NCBI GenBank assembly: GCA_016748015.1
Contig: JAAOMT010000128.1
Coordinates: 1,587,671 to 1,651,670 of the forward strand
DNA: 64,000 bases
Source of the DNA: Geosiphon pyriformis
Taxonomy: Eukaryota; Glomeromycota; Glomeromycetes; Archaeosporales; Geosiphonaceae
Reading direction: 5' to 3'
In this document: positions 24,095 to 38,543 of the stretch, in pieces
How positions within the stretch are numbered: the first letter of the stretch is position 1
Layout of the letters: every line of letters begins with the position of its first letter
Made by a program: the position numbers and the translations under genes
The notes under the pieces: generated by a model
The model's input: only the letters and a program-made list of their open reading frames with translations
What the model was told of the DNA's origin: nothing
Databases searched by the model: none

Positions 24095-27000
24095 TTAAAA
24101 GAAAGGTTTGGATGATACTCCACCTGGATAAGAGACTCCAAAGCCTTGTTGCGAGATCCTAAACAACCGAGTAATTAAATTTAGTTAAGACTTAAATACA
24201 TGACTTTTGCTGAAATAATAAGACTCACCCTTGGGCGCCTTGTGTTATTAGTAATTGAGTTCCGAGACCATGACCAATGATTGGAGAGTCTATCATTTTA
24301 CAATGAAAACGGATTAATGACTATTATTTTTGTTCAAATTTATCGACAAATAATTTCACAGCTGGTTACCCGCGTCTTGTTGTTCTCTTTCCTTTTCTTT
24401 AGCCTTTCGTTCTTGATTATCTTTTTCCAAATTATTAACCTTGAGAAGAAACAATTATTTACATCAATGGGATTATCAAGCAACAGGTCGACTCAACTTT
24501 CATGGATCGCGTTACCTTTAGGTTTAATTCCCTAAACGTCTGTATCATGAACGGCATTGCCATGTCATAGAACCCATGTCGCCAGGTTAATTCCAGTACG
24601 ATGTCTGGCCGTATTGTGTCATAACATGCATATGTGCAGGCGGCAAAAGAAGCCTTATCGCCAATATTTGCAAAATATTTTAAGAGCTCCTCGGCAACTT
24701 CTGTAGAAGATGAGTTATTCGCGGTTTCGATGGCATCTTCATATAACTTATCCTGCTTAGATAAAGCGATTGAATCTTCCCATCGCTTGTTCCTTCGATG
24801 TATCAGGGCGGCTATTCTACGGAACTGTAGCAGTTCGTGCCTTTCCAACCGTTTTGCCAGCTCATAATTATTAAAGTTATCAAAGTTGCCAATTGAATCC
24901 CGCAAAGACTTATAATCCCCTTCTTCAATCAAAAGATCATTATATGCATTATTGATGGCTTCATTATTCTCCTAAAAAAAGAAAATTTTCAATGTTATCT
25001 CAATGGCTTTGCACTAAACACATTAATAAATGATCGATTGGAGAATCAAACCTTCTGGACCGCGATCAAATAGGGTTTTATCAAGGGTAAATTATCAGAT
25101 TTTTCAAGAGTTTGAACAACTCTTGCATGATCAATGCGAGGTGCGAGTGTCGCTAACAGATCATTAATCAATAAAGGATGTTCCTTTAGGTAAAAAACTA
25201 AAGCCTAGGAAGAAATTAAAAGTAAGAAAAGATTGTTTTAAAAGGCTGAACCTAAGAATAAACCTATACCTTGTAGTATATTTCAAGATTGCTAACTTTT
25301 GCAATCACATCTTTGAACCGATTATGATCCCAAGCATCTGCAGCATGAGTGATTATAGCGAGGGCTGCGTTATCATATTCTTCATAATGTTCGTACAAAA
25401 AAACTTGTTCATTCCATAGGTGGAAATCTTCGCAAGCTCTAATAACTTTAGGTATGTTCAAACGATTCCAGAATAAACGCAGGTGCTCGTCTGTCTTTTC
25501 TGGTCGATATTTGGTATATAAAATTGCTAGCTCGGTAAACATGCCCATATGAGCTCTTTCTAAGCCCAAACCACTTTCAAGAAGAGCCAGAAGCTCATCA
25601 ATATAGCCTTTAGTTTCATATAGGCGAATCAAATCCTAAATGAACTCTCAATTAATTTTGCTGAATTAATTTCAGGAAACTCACTTATATATCATAAAGC
25701 AAACCTGCAGTTCCTCAGCATGCACAACAAGATTCAACCCACAGATTTGAGCCAACCGGAATTCACGTTTTTGAACACATGCAATGTGAACATCTTTCCA
25801 GACCCTGAAGAATAGATTGATTCGAATATGGCCTTTGATAAAAAACGGAGTATAGAATAAAACGTAAATTCGGTTACTTAGTACTCCCAGCTTTTCGTGC
25901 ACCATCAACAGCAGCCTGATGTTCTCCCAAATGAACAAGCGTTGAAGCTAAGCGTGCCCAGTTCGAAATACTTTGGAATAAGATTTTAGCGGCTTCGTAG
26001 AGTTCATCATCATAGCAACGATCACCAATAGCTTGAATTTGCGCTACATTAGGACCATTGAGAAATTCTTCCAAGTCATGGAATCTTCCTGTTTTTGCAT
26101 AAGCAAATAGCAACTCGCTATCGACAAGTGGTTCACGGATCTTCTTGCGGCACATTTGGAGATATCGCACAAGGTCTTCTTGTTTTCCAGCCCGTGTCGA
26201 TATATCGATAACCTCAGAAAAATTACTTGGATCGTCAGCACGTATATAGGAATCTAATATTGGTATTAAATAGTAAGCCTCATTAATAGATACTCACTTT
26301 GAAATGCGAGTAAATCAATCACGTCGGTACCAATAGAATCTTTAATCCTAAGGCCTTCAATTTGAGCTTTTGCTAATCTACTCCAAACTTCAGCTTGATC
26401 GACGCGCTCAGCGTACTCTGATGCACGATCAATACTGGCAATATGTTCGATAAGAACATTGATCGCACTGGTATGGACTTCATATTTTTTGAAGATAGTA
26501 AATGCTTCTTCATAAAGTTGGGCATTAATGGCGATTCCAGCAATGTCGGGAGCATTATAGTTATTCAGTTTGTTGACATATTCCATAACTTTAGATCTGT
26601 GAGCCTGATATTTCATGAGACAGAATTTCAGTAGAATTTTAAAAATACGTTATATTAAAGTTAAATTTAATTACCTTGATAGCCGTAAGAATAAGAAGGT
26701 TTTGCAGATTATGATTATCACTAAAAGCGGTATTTTCCAATATAAGCTTCTCCAACATTTCGATGAGCTCCAGTGGCAGGTCAGCAGTCATAAAAGATTT
26801 GACAGTAATTGAAACATCTTCAGGATCTGAAGATTCGGGCAAAGCAGTTGCGTTGACCTAAAATAGAGAAAATATCAAAATAATTCATGAGATTCAAAAA
26901 AGGGTTAACAATTATCATCCAACTGTTTTACCTGATCAATCAAAGACCTACGATGTATATTCCCAGAACTAAGGACGTATTGCCATAATTGAGGATCTCG

Positions 27001-30000
27001 GCGTTTGACTAGATATCTAGCTTGATGTTTAAACATTGAATTTTCATTTGTAATTTTGACAAGTTCTTTGTCACAACGCCCCCTTTGATAGGCGATAAAT
27101 GCAAGATGAGGATCACGTTTTTCACAATATTGCCCGACAACAAGAGAATCGTAAAACTATGCACAACGTTTAAATATAAGAATTGTAAATTAACGAAGAA
27201 TATAGGGAACTCGAACGATATGATCGCAGAACTTTGAGACTTACCGGATTTTCTTTTAAGAAAGCTTCTGGATTGTTGTTACTATCAATATATATCTTTG
27301 CAAGAGCGTTGTAAACGGCTGGATCTTTACTTCCTTCGTTGATCCGAAGTTCTAACCAGGGTAATAGCAGTTTTAATCTATTGCGCTTTTCAACTTCTTC
27401 TACTAATTGGTCAACAGGTAGAGAACCAGTGACAGACATCAACAAATTTTTGATAACTAGTTCGTCGCAGTCAACGTCAAGTAAGCCACCAACAACGATC
27501 GGCGTTCGAGCGGGATTAACTTTTTGAACATAAACTTCAATATATTTAGTCAAGTTCTGCTGATATAAGAACAGAACGAGATCATGGACAAAATCATGTC
27601 GATCACAAACGATAATCAAGGGAAGTTGGTCCTGAAGTTTGGCTTCCTATAAATCATGGATTGGATTGAGAAAGATCATATTGTAGTAAATAGAAATTAT
27701 AGGCTTGAATTATTAAAAAGAACTCCTTGATATTCAAAAACCTTACTTTCAAGAAGTTTTTGACTTTTTCGGGATCATAATATCTGCTCTCTTTGCAAAT
27801 TCTTTCAACTTCTTTGTATTGACCGAATTTTACACCCGCTTGAATATATTTGAAATGTACATCGGGATCCGTGCTAAGATTGACGATTGATCCAAGATAA
27901 TAGTAAAGACCTTAAAAAATTACAAGGGTCGAGTGAGAGTACGCTAGTAATGGCCTGTGTAAAGCCAAAGAGTTACCTTCAAATGATTTAAAAGATTCAA
28001 ACAATGCAATTAATCTTAAAGGTTGCAGTTGATCGGAGTACTTGGTGGCGATTTGTACCACAACTTGTAAGTTCTGTCTTATATTGACTTTGAGCATTTC
28101 TTTCATGCAATCAAGGGATTGCTCCACCGATAGAACTCCTATATAATTTACAACCCACTGATGCGACAAATAGACCTCATTATATAATATTCTCACTTTA
28201 TTTCGTACTGGGTCAAAACATTATTCTTTACCTCCGGATTTAAAGCCTGAGTATGTACGATGACGCGTTTAATATCGTTTATGTCTGTATAATGCTCCAG
28301 AGCCTAACAAACACATAAGCAAATTGAGAAAATTTTACATTCCCGGCTAAAAAATGTTTTATTTTATGAGCACCTTTTGATATAGCCCCGCTTTTTCGCA
28401 AAGTTTAGCAATAGTAAACCGATCATAATGAGTAAACATTTCATTGCTGAGAATAGCGTCGGCAACTTGCGGATGATGGATCAGATTCATTTCGAGCAAT
28501 CGGGTTTGCAAGTGACCATGTTCTGGTTTATTGTCTTTAATTGCGTCAAGTAAGAATGATGTTGCTTGTTGTATCAGGCTTTGAGACATAAAGACATCAA
28601 CCACCTGAGAATTGAATTATGATTTGAGAGTTGAACCTCAGATTGAAGGATTATAAAAAGAAAAAGAAACATACACGCTCAATATCCACTAGGGGCCCGT
28701 TTTCATCATTTAGCAACATTGTGGCAAATTCAGATCCTTTCTCTGGATCCAATCTCATAACGTGTTGAAGCAGCGCAGAATAATCAGGCTGAACCCCAGT
28801 TTTTGTTGCGTATTTAATAATTCTGTCAAATAATCCAGCTTCAGCAAAACATGCGATCACCTAAAGGAGAGGTTTATTTTTATATAGTAATTAAATTATT
28901 GTTCGACTATTCTCGGCAGTAAAATTTACCTTAAGGTGTTGATCACATCTGGTATAAACTGCTGCTGCTACACTAACGTCGTATTGACGAACAAAATCGC
29001 CCAATTCTTCACTACACTCAAACTATAAATATGCAATTAAAAACGAAATAACGGAAAAGTTAAGAAAGGAATCCAATGTGAAATTCGTGAGTACTATGCC
29101 TTTTCCTCCAATAGCCATCTCTCAAAAAGATGTTTTTTTTCTTGCATAAAAACAGGCTTGGCCAATTCAAGTGACTCATAACGATTAAGATTTCCTTTTT
29201 CAAGAAGTGTAGCAAAATACTGCATGAGTGGTGGTGGTACGTGAGAGCCTTGGGCAATTGGCACGGATTTGAATAGCTCAATTGTTTGGGGGGTACGCAG
29301 AAATGCCTGAAAAAATATATATCAATATTTTATTTAAAAAGAAGGAAATCTAATAGAAAAAAATTAAATACCCTTGGGGACAAAGCCGCTACCCTCGCAG
29401 CGTCTTGGTAATTGCCAGCCTGGTATAATGATGAAAACTTTTGAACATACAATTCCTCAGCTCCAGGTAAATCATTGCGAACAGCCATACGAAGTGCAAG
29501 ATTTGGATTTCCGAGATTTGAAATTATATATGGAATGATATTGTTTTCCTCCACAGAAACAGATAATATCTTTAAAATAGAATATTTTATTAGAGAATTT
29601 ATTGAAATAGCAAAAATTGATAAAAATTACCTGTCCTCTTCTATTAACGGCTATTATACCACTGGGTATTTCATATTCGGCAGTCACAAATATTGTAGCC
29701 TCAGTAATTCTGTTCATGTAAATACATGTGCCAGATTCCAAATCATAAAGGTGGATGTAGCCAAGTTTCGTCAAGAGATATATAATGTCATATTTTTTTC
29801 CAATTTGCATTCCAACTGGGAAATCTTCTTTGGCCTCTGGGGGGAAAAACACATCTACAGCCTTTTTAACATAAGCCGGATTTTCTTGCTTATGATCAAC
29901 TTCAACGACATGAAGCTGTAAAGATATAAAAAACCCCAAATTAATTTTATGAAATAATGACAATTCTAGGTGAAATAATTGGCTACCTTTGCGCCTGTGG

Positions 30001-30975
30001 AAGTTCGCACAGCAAACGTGAAGAGTTGGGTAGGAGATTTGGCATTTTCTAACATAATAGTTGCAAAAGCAGCAGCATGGCCTTCAATTGGTTGACTAAC
30101 GCTGCGATCTACGGAATAAAGTTGCATGCTTCCCACCACTTTCATTTCCTTCAAATAAAAAATGATTTTAATAAAACAATTCAGCTAACTTGTGATTAAT
30201 CCTAAAGAAATCATAAATACCACGGCTTGAATTCCAATCAGAACCATCCATTTTTCTTCGATGTTTACACGATAATTTATTATTTGACAATTTACAAGGC
30301 TAGCATGCCTATCAAATATCTTTTTCGGTGGCGATTCATCATCAATCGTCCAATGATATACCGAGTTTAAAGTTACAAGGCCTAAAGTCCTGTTGTTGAT
30401 CCATTTACAAAAGGAAACATCCTCATGCATTGTGTGCGATTTTACTTTTGCTTTTGATGATAAATCAAACAGTTGTAATTGGCGCTGTGCTTTGATGATC
30501 CCAATAAAATTATCGAATTTGAAATTAATGTCAAGTGGAATTATATCAAAAAATTTAGTATTTTAAAAATTACCCTTTAAAGCAATTTTTCTCTCCTTTG
30601 GGTGCATGATTGCGGCGTCAGCCTTAATAGGCCTTCGGAAAATGTTTCCAGTATCGTTAAGATCAATTATTACAAGTTGATCTCCCTCCCCTGACTCACG
30701 CACGCATATGTAACGGTCAGACTCCATCGTCACCGTTTGGAACCCAATGTTTGCCGAGTTTATGCCATAATCGGGTAGCTAATAAAAAAAGCAACCGAAT
30801 TTAGTGAAATTAGATGGTGAGATCTAGTAGTTAATGTCTTAGGGCAAAATAATAGGTCAGCTTCGGCGACTTGACGGCAAGTACTCTTAAAGGAAACGAA
30901 TTATGCTTGCTAAACTAGAAGGTTGTGGATTACCTTTAGGTGTTCCTGGAACTTTATTGGAAGACTTTCATCCAT
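24095..30975 (-). CDS. CHC1: Clathrin heavy chain
   Basis: Forms the legs of the clathrin triskelion that coats endocytic and Golgi vesicles. I assemble 25 exons from 30,975 to 24,095, all joining in frame, giving about 1,674 residues, the usual family length. Exon 1 (30,975-30,934) encodes [14 protein letters not shown]. Exons 2-5 form the N-terminal propeller ([39 protein letters not shown]). The leg repeats follow ([68 protein letters not shown]). The C-terminus has QLLIT at about 1,645-1,649, equivalent to the QLMLT Hsc70-uncoating motif, and ends GGVSSKPFF. Introns are about 60-160 bases. One, after exon 7, needs a GC donor. It lies head-to-tail with RPT4. Confidence 0.97.
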
Positions 30976-31439
30976 GGTTAACTTTACAAAGGTTTTATAC
31001 TATTCTTGAGTTATTAAAAAAATATATTTTATTTGATTTTCAGGAATATGTAGGATAACCTGTATGACGTATCTGAATTCTTGAACCTTTGGTCAGCTAG
31101 AATGATATATGCATAAGCTTTCATCACACCCTATTGGTGTTCGAAAAGGAAGCAATATCCTTAACCTTATCAACCTAAGCAGTGAAATGTCTAATTCTGA
31201 AATGTAGTTATTTTTAAATATTGGATCAAAATTTGCCTGATCAAAGATCAACACCGCGCCTATATTGCATCTTTTCACTATGAATATAACTCCCAAAAAT
31301 TCCTTTCTTGATCGAGTAGACAGATAAATTAACAATTTCAACAGTCTGAGAATGAATCAAATGTTTTAGCTGTGAAATCATCTATTTAAAATTTCCAGCA
31401 AAAAGATTTAACCCCAACAAATTCCATCTGTTTAAGGGG
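30976..31439. other. Intergenic region between CHC1 and RPT4
   Basis: About 460 bases between the RPT4 stop and the CHC1 start, both genes on the minus strand. It serves as 3' flank of RPT4 and promoter/5' UTR of CHC1. A small minus-strand frame (31,341-31,093) has no recognisable content. Confidence 0.5.
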
Positions 31440-33249
<1,810 letters not shown>

Positions 33250-33653
33250 TTTTGCTGCTGAAATTTGGCACTAAAGCTAAATGATGCGCGAGTTAAAAAG
33301 ATGCGCGTTAATCTTGCTGACGCAATTATCTTGAGATTTTCTGCAGATCCCTAAAATTCATCGAGTAAGAGACTTACAAGACTAGTACAAAAATCCATGA
33401 AACTGCTTGCATGCGGAATGTGACTCAAAGATGCACGGCAATCATGAACTCTGAACAGCACTTCAAAAAGCTGGAAAATGAAATTGTAAACAATTTAATT
33501 TTCAATCCCGGCAAGCTCTTTACACCCTTCAAAGCGTCCTTACTACCTACAATCTTAACAAGGCTTTTACCTATTACCCTTTTCTAATCCACTAAATTTA
33601 GAGTCGTGAAGGGCACAATAGAAGGCCTAAATTAAATACACTCATTTTTCGTA
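33250..33653. promoter_or_regulatory. Divergent promoter region between RPT4 and CSX2
   Basis: About 400 bases separate the two divergent start codons. The region must carry both promoters. I could not identify a proteasome-associated control element (GGTGGCAAA type) or a clear TATA box. Confidence 0.45.
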
Positions 33654-36600
33654 ATGGGTAATATTAGCAGTTCTCTAGATGAACACCCGACTTTATACAT
33701 AAAGAACCCAGACCGATGTAAGAAGAGCCACCCAGTTCTAAGATTTTTTCCTTTCAAAATTCCCACTTTACTCGATCAAAATTTAAAAATTTCATTGCAA
33801 GCCACATATTTATCCACTGCATTTATTAATGTGTTTCTTTAGTTCAACTATTGGAAATAATTGTTTCAAATTCGGCACATGAACCATATATCACATTTCC
33901 TGCCTCTTCAGATCGGATAGCTGCCATTCCTAACACCATAGATCTTTTAGAATTCACCCAAGACCCTGAATTTCAATCAATATCGCCCAACAAATTTTTG
34001 TTAAAATTGTCAAAGGATAAACGATTGGAGTTAAAATTTAAGTTTCGAATTGGCGGGATTGCTACCAGGAATGCGGAATTAAAAGGATTGACATTTATCA
34101 ATGCTGCCAACGAAAAGGAATTGGCAAGAATACTTACGGTTGAGTTCAATGACGATCCTAATGTAATTAGCATCCATGACAATTGCTTTCAAAATCCAAA
34201 TATAAAACCTAATATTACTAATTAGCGAAATCAAGAACCATTATTAGAACTTATTCAGCTGTTATTCTTAGTTAATTTTTATTTTATAATTATACAGCCA
34301 AAATAAGAATCTTATTATATTTACGAAAATTTCCATCTTTTTTAAAATAAACGTCCTATGTAAAATATTTCATGCAGCTTCACAAACATCCCAACGTGGA
34401 CCTCCTAGGAAATTTTGTTTCTGATGGAACACAGCCAGATCTTATAGAGTGGACATGGAAATGGGAACCTCCGCATTTAATGGATGAAGATCATCATGGC
34501 TGGCGTAACCATTGTTGTGTAAGTTTAATTTTTTCTCCTCAACAAAAATCTTCAATTTACTAATGATTTTTTGATTTGTAGTTTGCCGAGTATGACAAAA
34601 AGGAACATAATTTCCAAGTCTTAAGCTCTTTCACTTTCTGGGTAGCTGGTTAGTGGTGATATAGATTCTAAGCAAAAAACTTCGTCTGTACGTGAAATAT
34701 TAATTCGTGATATTATTTTAGAAAATATAAACCGATTTTCAAATCACCGACATTCAAGGAGCGCAAGCTCAGTAGATGGTTTTACTTCTTTTATCACTTT
34801 GCATTCCGCCTTTTCTTCACCCCAATCTGCCTTCTCGTCTCCTTCTATCCCGAAAAATCTTCGGCCATCAAGCCCTGACCCTAATTTCCCTCCACTAACT
34901 CTCAATGCTTCTTATGCGAACTCTACGACATCCTCCCTTGCTTCTAATGGAGGACGCCGTTTGTCTGATGACTCGACTTATCAACATGAACCCGAAGATG
35001 GCCCTCTTTTTCGCGCTACTCTATCTTTCTACGAGAAAAAAACTGGCCCACTTAAGCATCACATTAAAAGAGTTTTGAAGACTGCATCGGCCGCCCATGC
35101 GGCTATGATGGATTCCATAGAAGCTGACGAAGATTTTTTAAACTCCTTGAGAGAAGCAGCTGCGGTGCACCCTCAAGCCTTTCTGCCTGTTCTTGAAAAC
35201 TACCTTGAAGAAGCCGCAAAAAAAATAGGTAGCCTAAAGGAAAATATGGCTAATCAAATGCAAGCTCTTCTCCTTGAACCTCTTCGAAAACTTTATGAAA
35301 ATGATATAAAGGTTGCTGATACAAAAAGAAAAGAGTTTGAAGATGAATCTCGGGACTATTATCAATTTCTTTCTAAATACTTATCATTGAAAGTAGATAC
35401 CGCCAAAGAAAAGAAAAAACTCGAATCTGATTCAAAATATCAGAACAAACGGAAAATGTTTGAATTGAAAAGATTCGATTATTACGCGTACATGCAAGAT
35501 TTACATGGTGGAAGAAAAGACCAAGAAATCTTGTATCATTTTACAAATTTTGCAGAAAAACAATATTTTTGTTATCTACAAACAGCCTCGGGTATACAAA
35601 CCCTGAAGCCAGGCTTAGAAAAATTGGCCTTAAACGTTGCAGAAGCGGCCAAAGAAATTCATCTAATGAGAAAAGAAAGAGAAGAAAGAAGAAGGATGCT
35701 TGAAACTCGAGCAATTATGATGAATCCTTTCCCTAGCGAACCTTTCCATGAAGGAGACAACCTAACTCTTAGTAATGGTAGCAACTCAATTGGTGATAAT
35801 GGAAGCGACATCGCTGATAATTCGCTGACTCCAGTCGGTTCACCAATAATACCCCACAACAAATTTAAAGGTATACGTGACATGGAAAATCATGATACCG
35901 AAACAGCATCACTGGCAGGCAGGAAAAAAGAAGGGTTTCTATTTGCTACATCACGTGTCACGCAACATGGTGGTGTTGACCCACTTGCTAAAACGACCTG
36001 GCACAAGTAAGTGACTCAATAATTTAATATCATCACTTTCAGCATTGCTTAAACATTCATTAGAATTCAGGCAATCTATTCTCTGAATTTTCTCCAGATA
36101 CTGGTGTGTTTTGGCTGGAGGGCAGCTTTGCGAATATAGTAATTGGAAGAAACAGCTCGAAACACACAATGAGCCTATTAATCTACGGTTTGCTACAGTT
36201 AGAGAAGCACGGGGTGCCGATCGTCGCTTCTGCTTTGAAGTAATCACTCCACAGTACCGGAGAATATATCAAGCAACTTCAGCTGAAGACGTGAATTCCT
36301 GGATGACGGTGATTTCGAATGCTATTGAAAGTCTTTTGAATGGGACAAGTAGCTGCCGTAACTTAGATCGGTTGGTAGATTCAAACAATCATAGTGCTGG
36401 CGTCGGTGAACCTTCGAAAAAACAAAATGCAATTCGACGCAGGGGAACATTTTCAAGCCTAGCGGATAAAAGAAGGTTTGGTATAAAGAAACTGCCGTTG
36501 ATTACCAAACAGTCCAATGGCACTTACTTCTCGAATAACAGGGCCCCTCAGGACGGAGGTGATTTTGATTTGGCGGTAAAAATTTATGATATCATAAAAA

Positions 36601-37893
36601 AGGCTGATATTTCAAATTCAGCTTGTGCTGATTGTGGTGCTAGAAAAACCGAGTGGTGTTCTATAAATCTGGGGGCGATTTTGTGTATTGGTAAGCTTTA
36701 TTTTACCTGAGTTCTGAGTTTTAATTAGTCTCTCCATCTTCCTTTTATATCTTAACATTCATTTTGCAGAATGTTCTGGAATTCACCGAAGCCTTGGAAC
36801 CCACATATCCAAGATAAGATCTCTGACTCTAGACACTAACTCATACACCCGTGATCTTGTTGAGCAGATAAAGTTGATTGGTAACGCTCGGTCTAACGCC
36901 ATTTGGGAAGCTAAGCTTGGATCTCCTGAGGCGAAATTGGAGCCAATAGACGCTAGGCAAACCTCTCAAGAAATCAAATTAATATTATCCGAAACTCATT
37001 TCTCACAAGAGCATTTTAAAAATAACGCACCAATACCACCTCCTAAGATTGGCGCGAGTGGAGCGCTAAAATCAGAAGATAAAACATTAATTAGTACTTC
37101 TCCAGATCCTGATTGGGTCGATATAATTAATATAGTACCCTCCTCATCTCTCGGGGCGTCCATATACACTAAGAAACTTCCACCTGTTCCAAAACCATCC
37201 AGCACTGACTCACGGGCTATGAAGCAAAAATACATTACTGCGAAATACGTTGACCGTGCTTTTGTTAATTTTTCTTTAGTAGATGATAACATAACTGCAA
37301 CAGACTTGCTTTTCGAAGCTGTAAAAGCTAATGATGTTCCTGGAGCAATGCAAGCAATTGCACTAAAAGCTGATGTCAATGCCGCTCGTCGATTTGAGGT
37401 CGAAGAAGATTATAGATTGAAAACACCCCTTATATTGGCGTTGTTACACATTCAGAACCCTACAAAATCTGATGATGGAGAAAAGCAGTTATTTCCAATG
37501 GCGGAATTATTATTACAAAACGGTGCACTTGTGGAAAGAAGTTTATTTGACGACCTTGAAGATGTGCTCGCAGTGGGAACTCATCCATTAAAGCGTACCT
37601 CATTATCCAAAAGTGTGGGAGCGTGGGCAGCTGAGGTAATGGGAGACTTAAAGGGGCAAGAAAAGACTATATTGGACATTATAAAAGCCAGCGGTAACGA
37701 GGCTGCCATCAAATATCTTATTCCTAAAGCTTTAGCTAGAGGCGCTTCCCCCACTGCACCCTCAATGAATGGGTCAGTGGGATCCACCCAAACAACGAGC
37801 ACTGGCGGAGTAGTAGGCGGGTCAGCTATAGAAAGAAAATCGACTCAAAATCTTGGACGATCTCTTTCAATGTCTGTCCGGAATGCTCTGTGA
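33654..37893 (+). CDS. CSX2: Arf GTPase-activating protein with BAR, PH and ankyrin regions (Csx2 type)
   Basis: Stimulates GTP hydrolysis on Arf at curved membranes. Seven exons: 33,654-33,717; 33,843-34,162; 34,378-34,518; 34,582-34,648; 34,722-36,006; 36,098-36,690; 36,770-37,893. All are in frame, about 1,197 residues. The N-terminus MGNISSSLDEHPTLYIKNPDR matches the conserved start of fungal Csx2 proteins, and its Gly2 could be myristoylated. After WTWKWEPP and a Ser-rich linker comes the BAR domain (about 290-520), then PH (about 599-715, KKEGFLFATSRV, YWCVLAGGQLCEY). The ArfGAP zinc finger has C802, C805, C822, C825 (CX2CX16CX2C) and arginine finger R830 in CSGIHRSLGTHISKIRS. Ankyrin-like repeats lie at about 1,000-1,075. 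It is close to animal ACAPs in domain order. Confidence 0.95.
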
Positions 37894-38543
37894 CAGTATC
37901 ATGACGGGACAATTACATCGCCGTGTATATACATTTCTTCATACCCTTTTAGCAATATATTATTCTGATGTTATCATAAATTTAATATTTCTATTATTTG
38001 CTATAGATTATAATATTTACTATGTACATTTATAATATCAACTTTTGACTTGTGAACCATTGGTTTATTATTATAAGTCAAAGAAGCAATACTTGTAAAT
38101 TAGAGGTATTTTTGCTTTTGAAACCGTTTAATATCATTTCAAATTTGTATTTCAATTTGACCAAATCAATAACGTTAGACATCAAACCACATTATATTTT
38201 GTCATAAATAGTTAATGTGGGATACTTTGATGTTGCGCTCATTTCATGAAAAACTCTGATGGCGGTGGGTAAACAGATATAACATAAATCAAAGATTGTC
38301 ATGAAAAATCGAGTCTAACTTTATTCTATTGTGGAACCATGAAATAAGATTAATCTTGAAAAATCATAAACACTTGGCCGCTCAATATAAAGGAAATTTC
38401 AGATGCATTGAAAATCAGACTTGAATAAGTGACCTGTAAAATAAGAGATCTGGTTTGTTAATAAAGCAATGGAAATATTAATCAACTTTACCATTTCTTC
38501 CCGAATCTAGTAAAGGCTCCTCGAGTCCATCTGTTCCATAAGA
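37894..38543. other. Convergent intergenic region between CSX2 and THO1
   Basis: About 650 bases holding both 3' ends. No further gene is supported; a short plus-strand frame (37,853-38,035) overlaps the CSX2 end out of frame and is ignored. Confidence 0.5.

Noticed and set aside
31093-31341. Minus-strand 82-codon frame between CHC1 and RPT4
   Set aside because: No recognisable motif; sits where CHC1 promoter and RPT4 3' UTR are expected.
36996-37379. Minus-strand frame of 127 codons inside the ArfGAP gene
   Set aside because: Antisense shadow of the exon 7 coding region.
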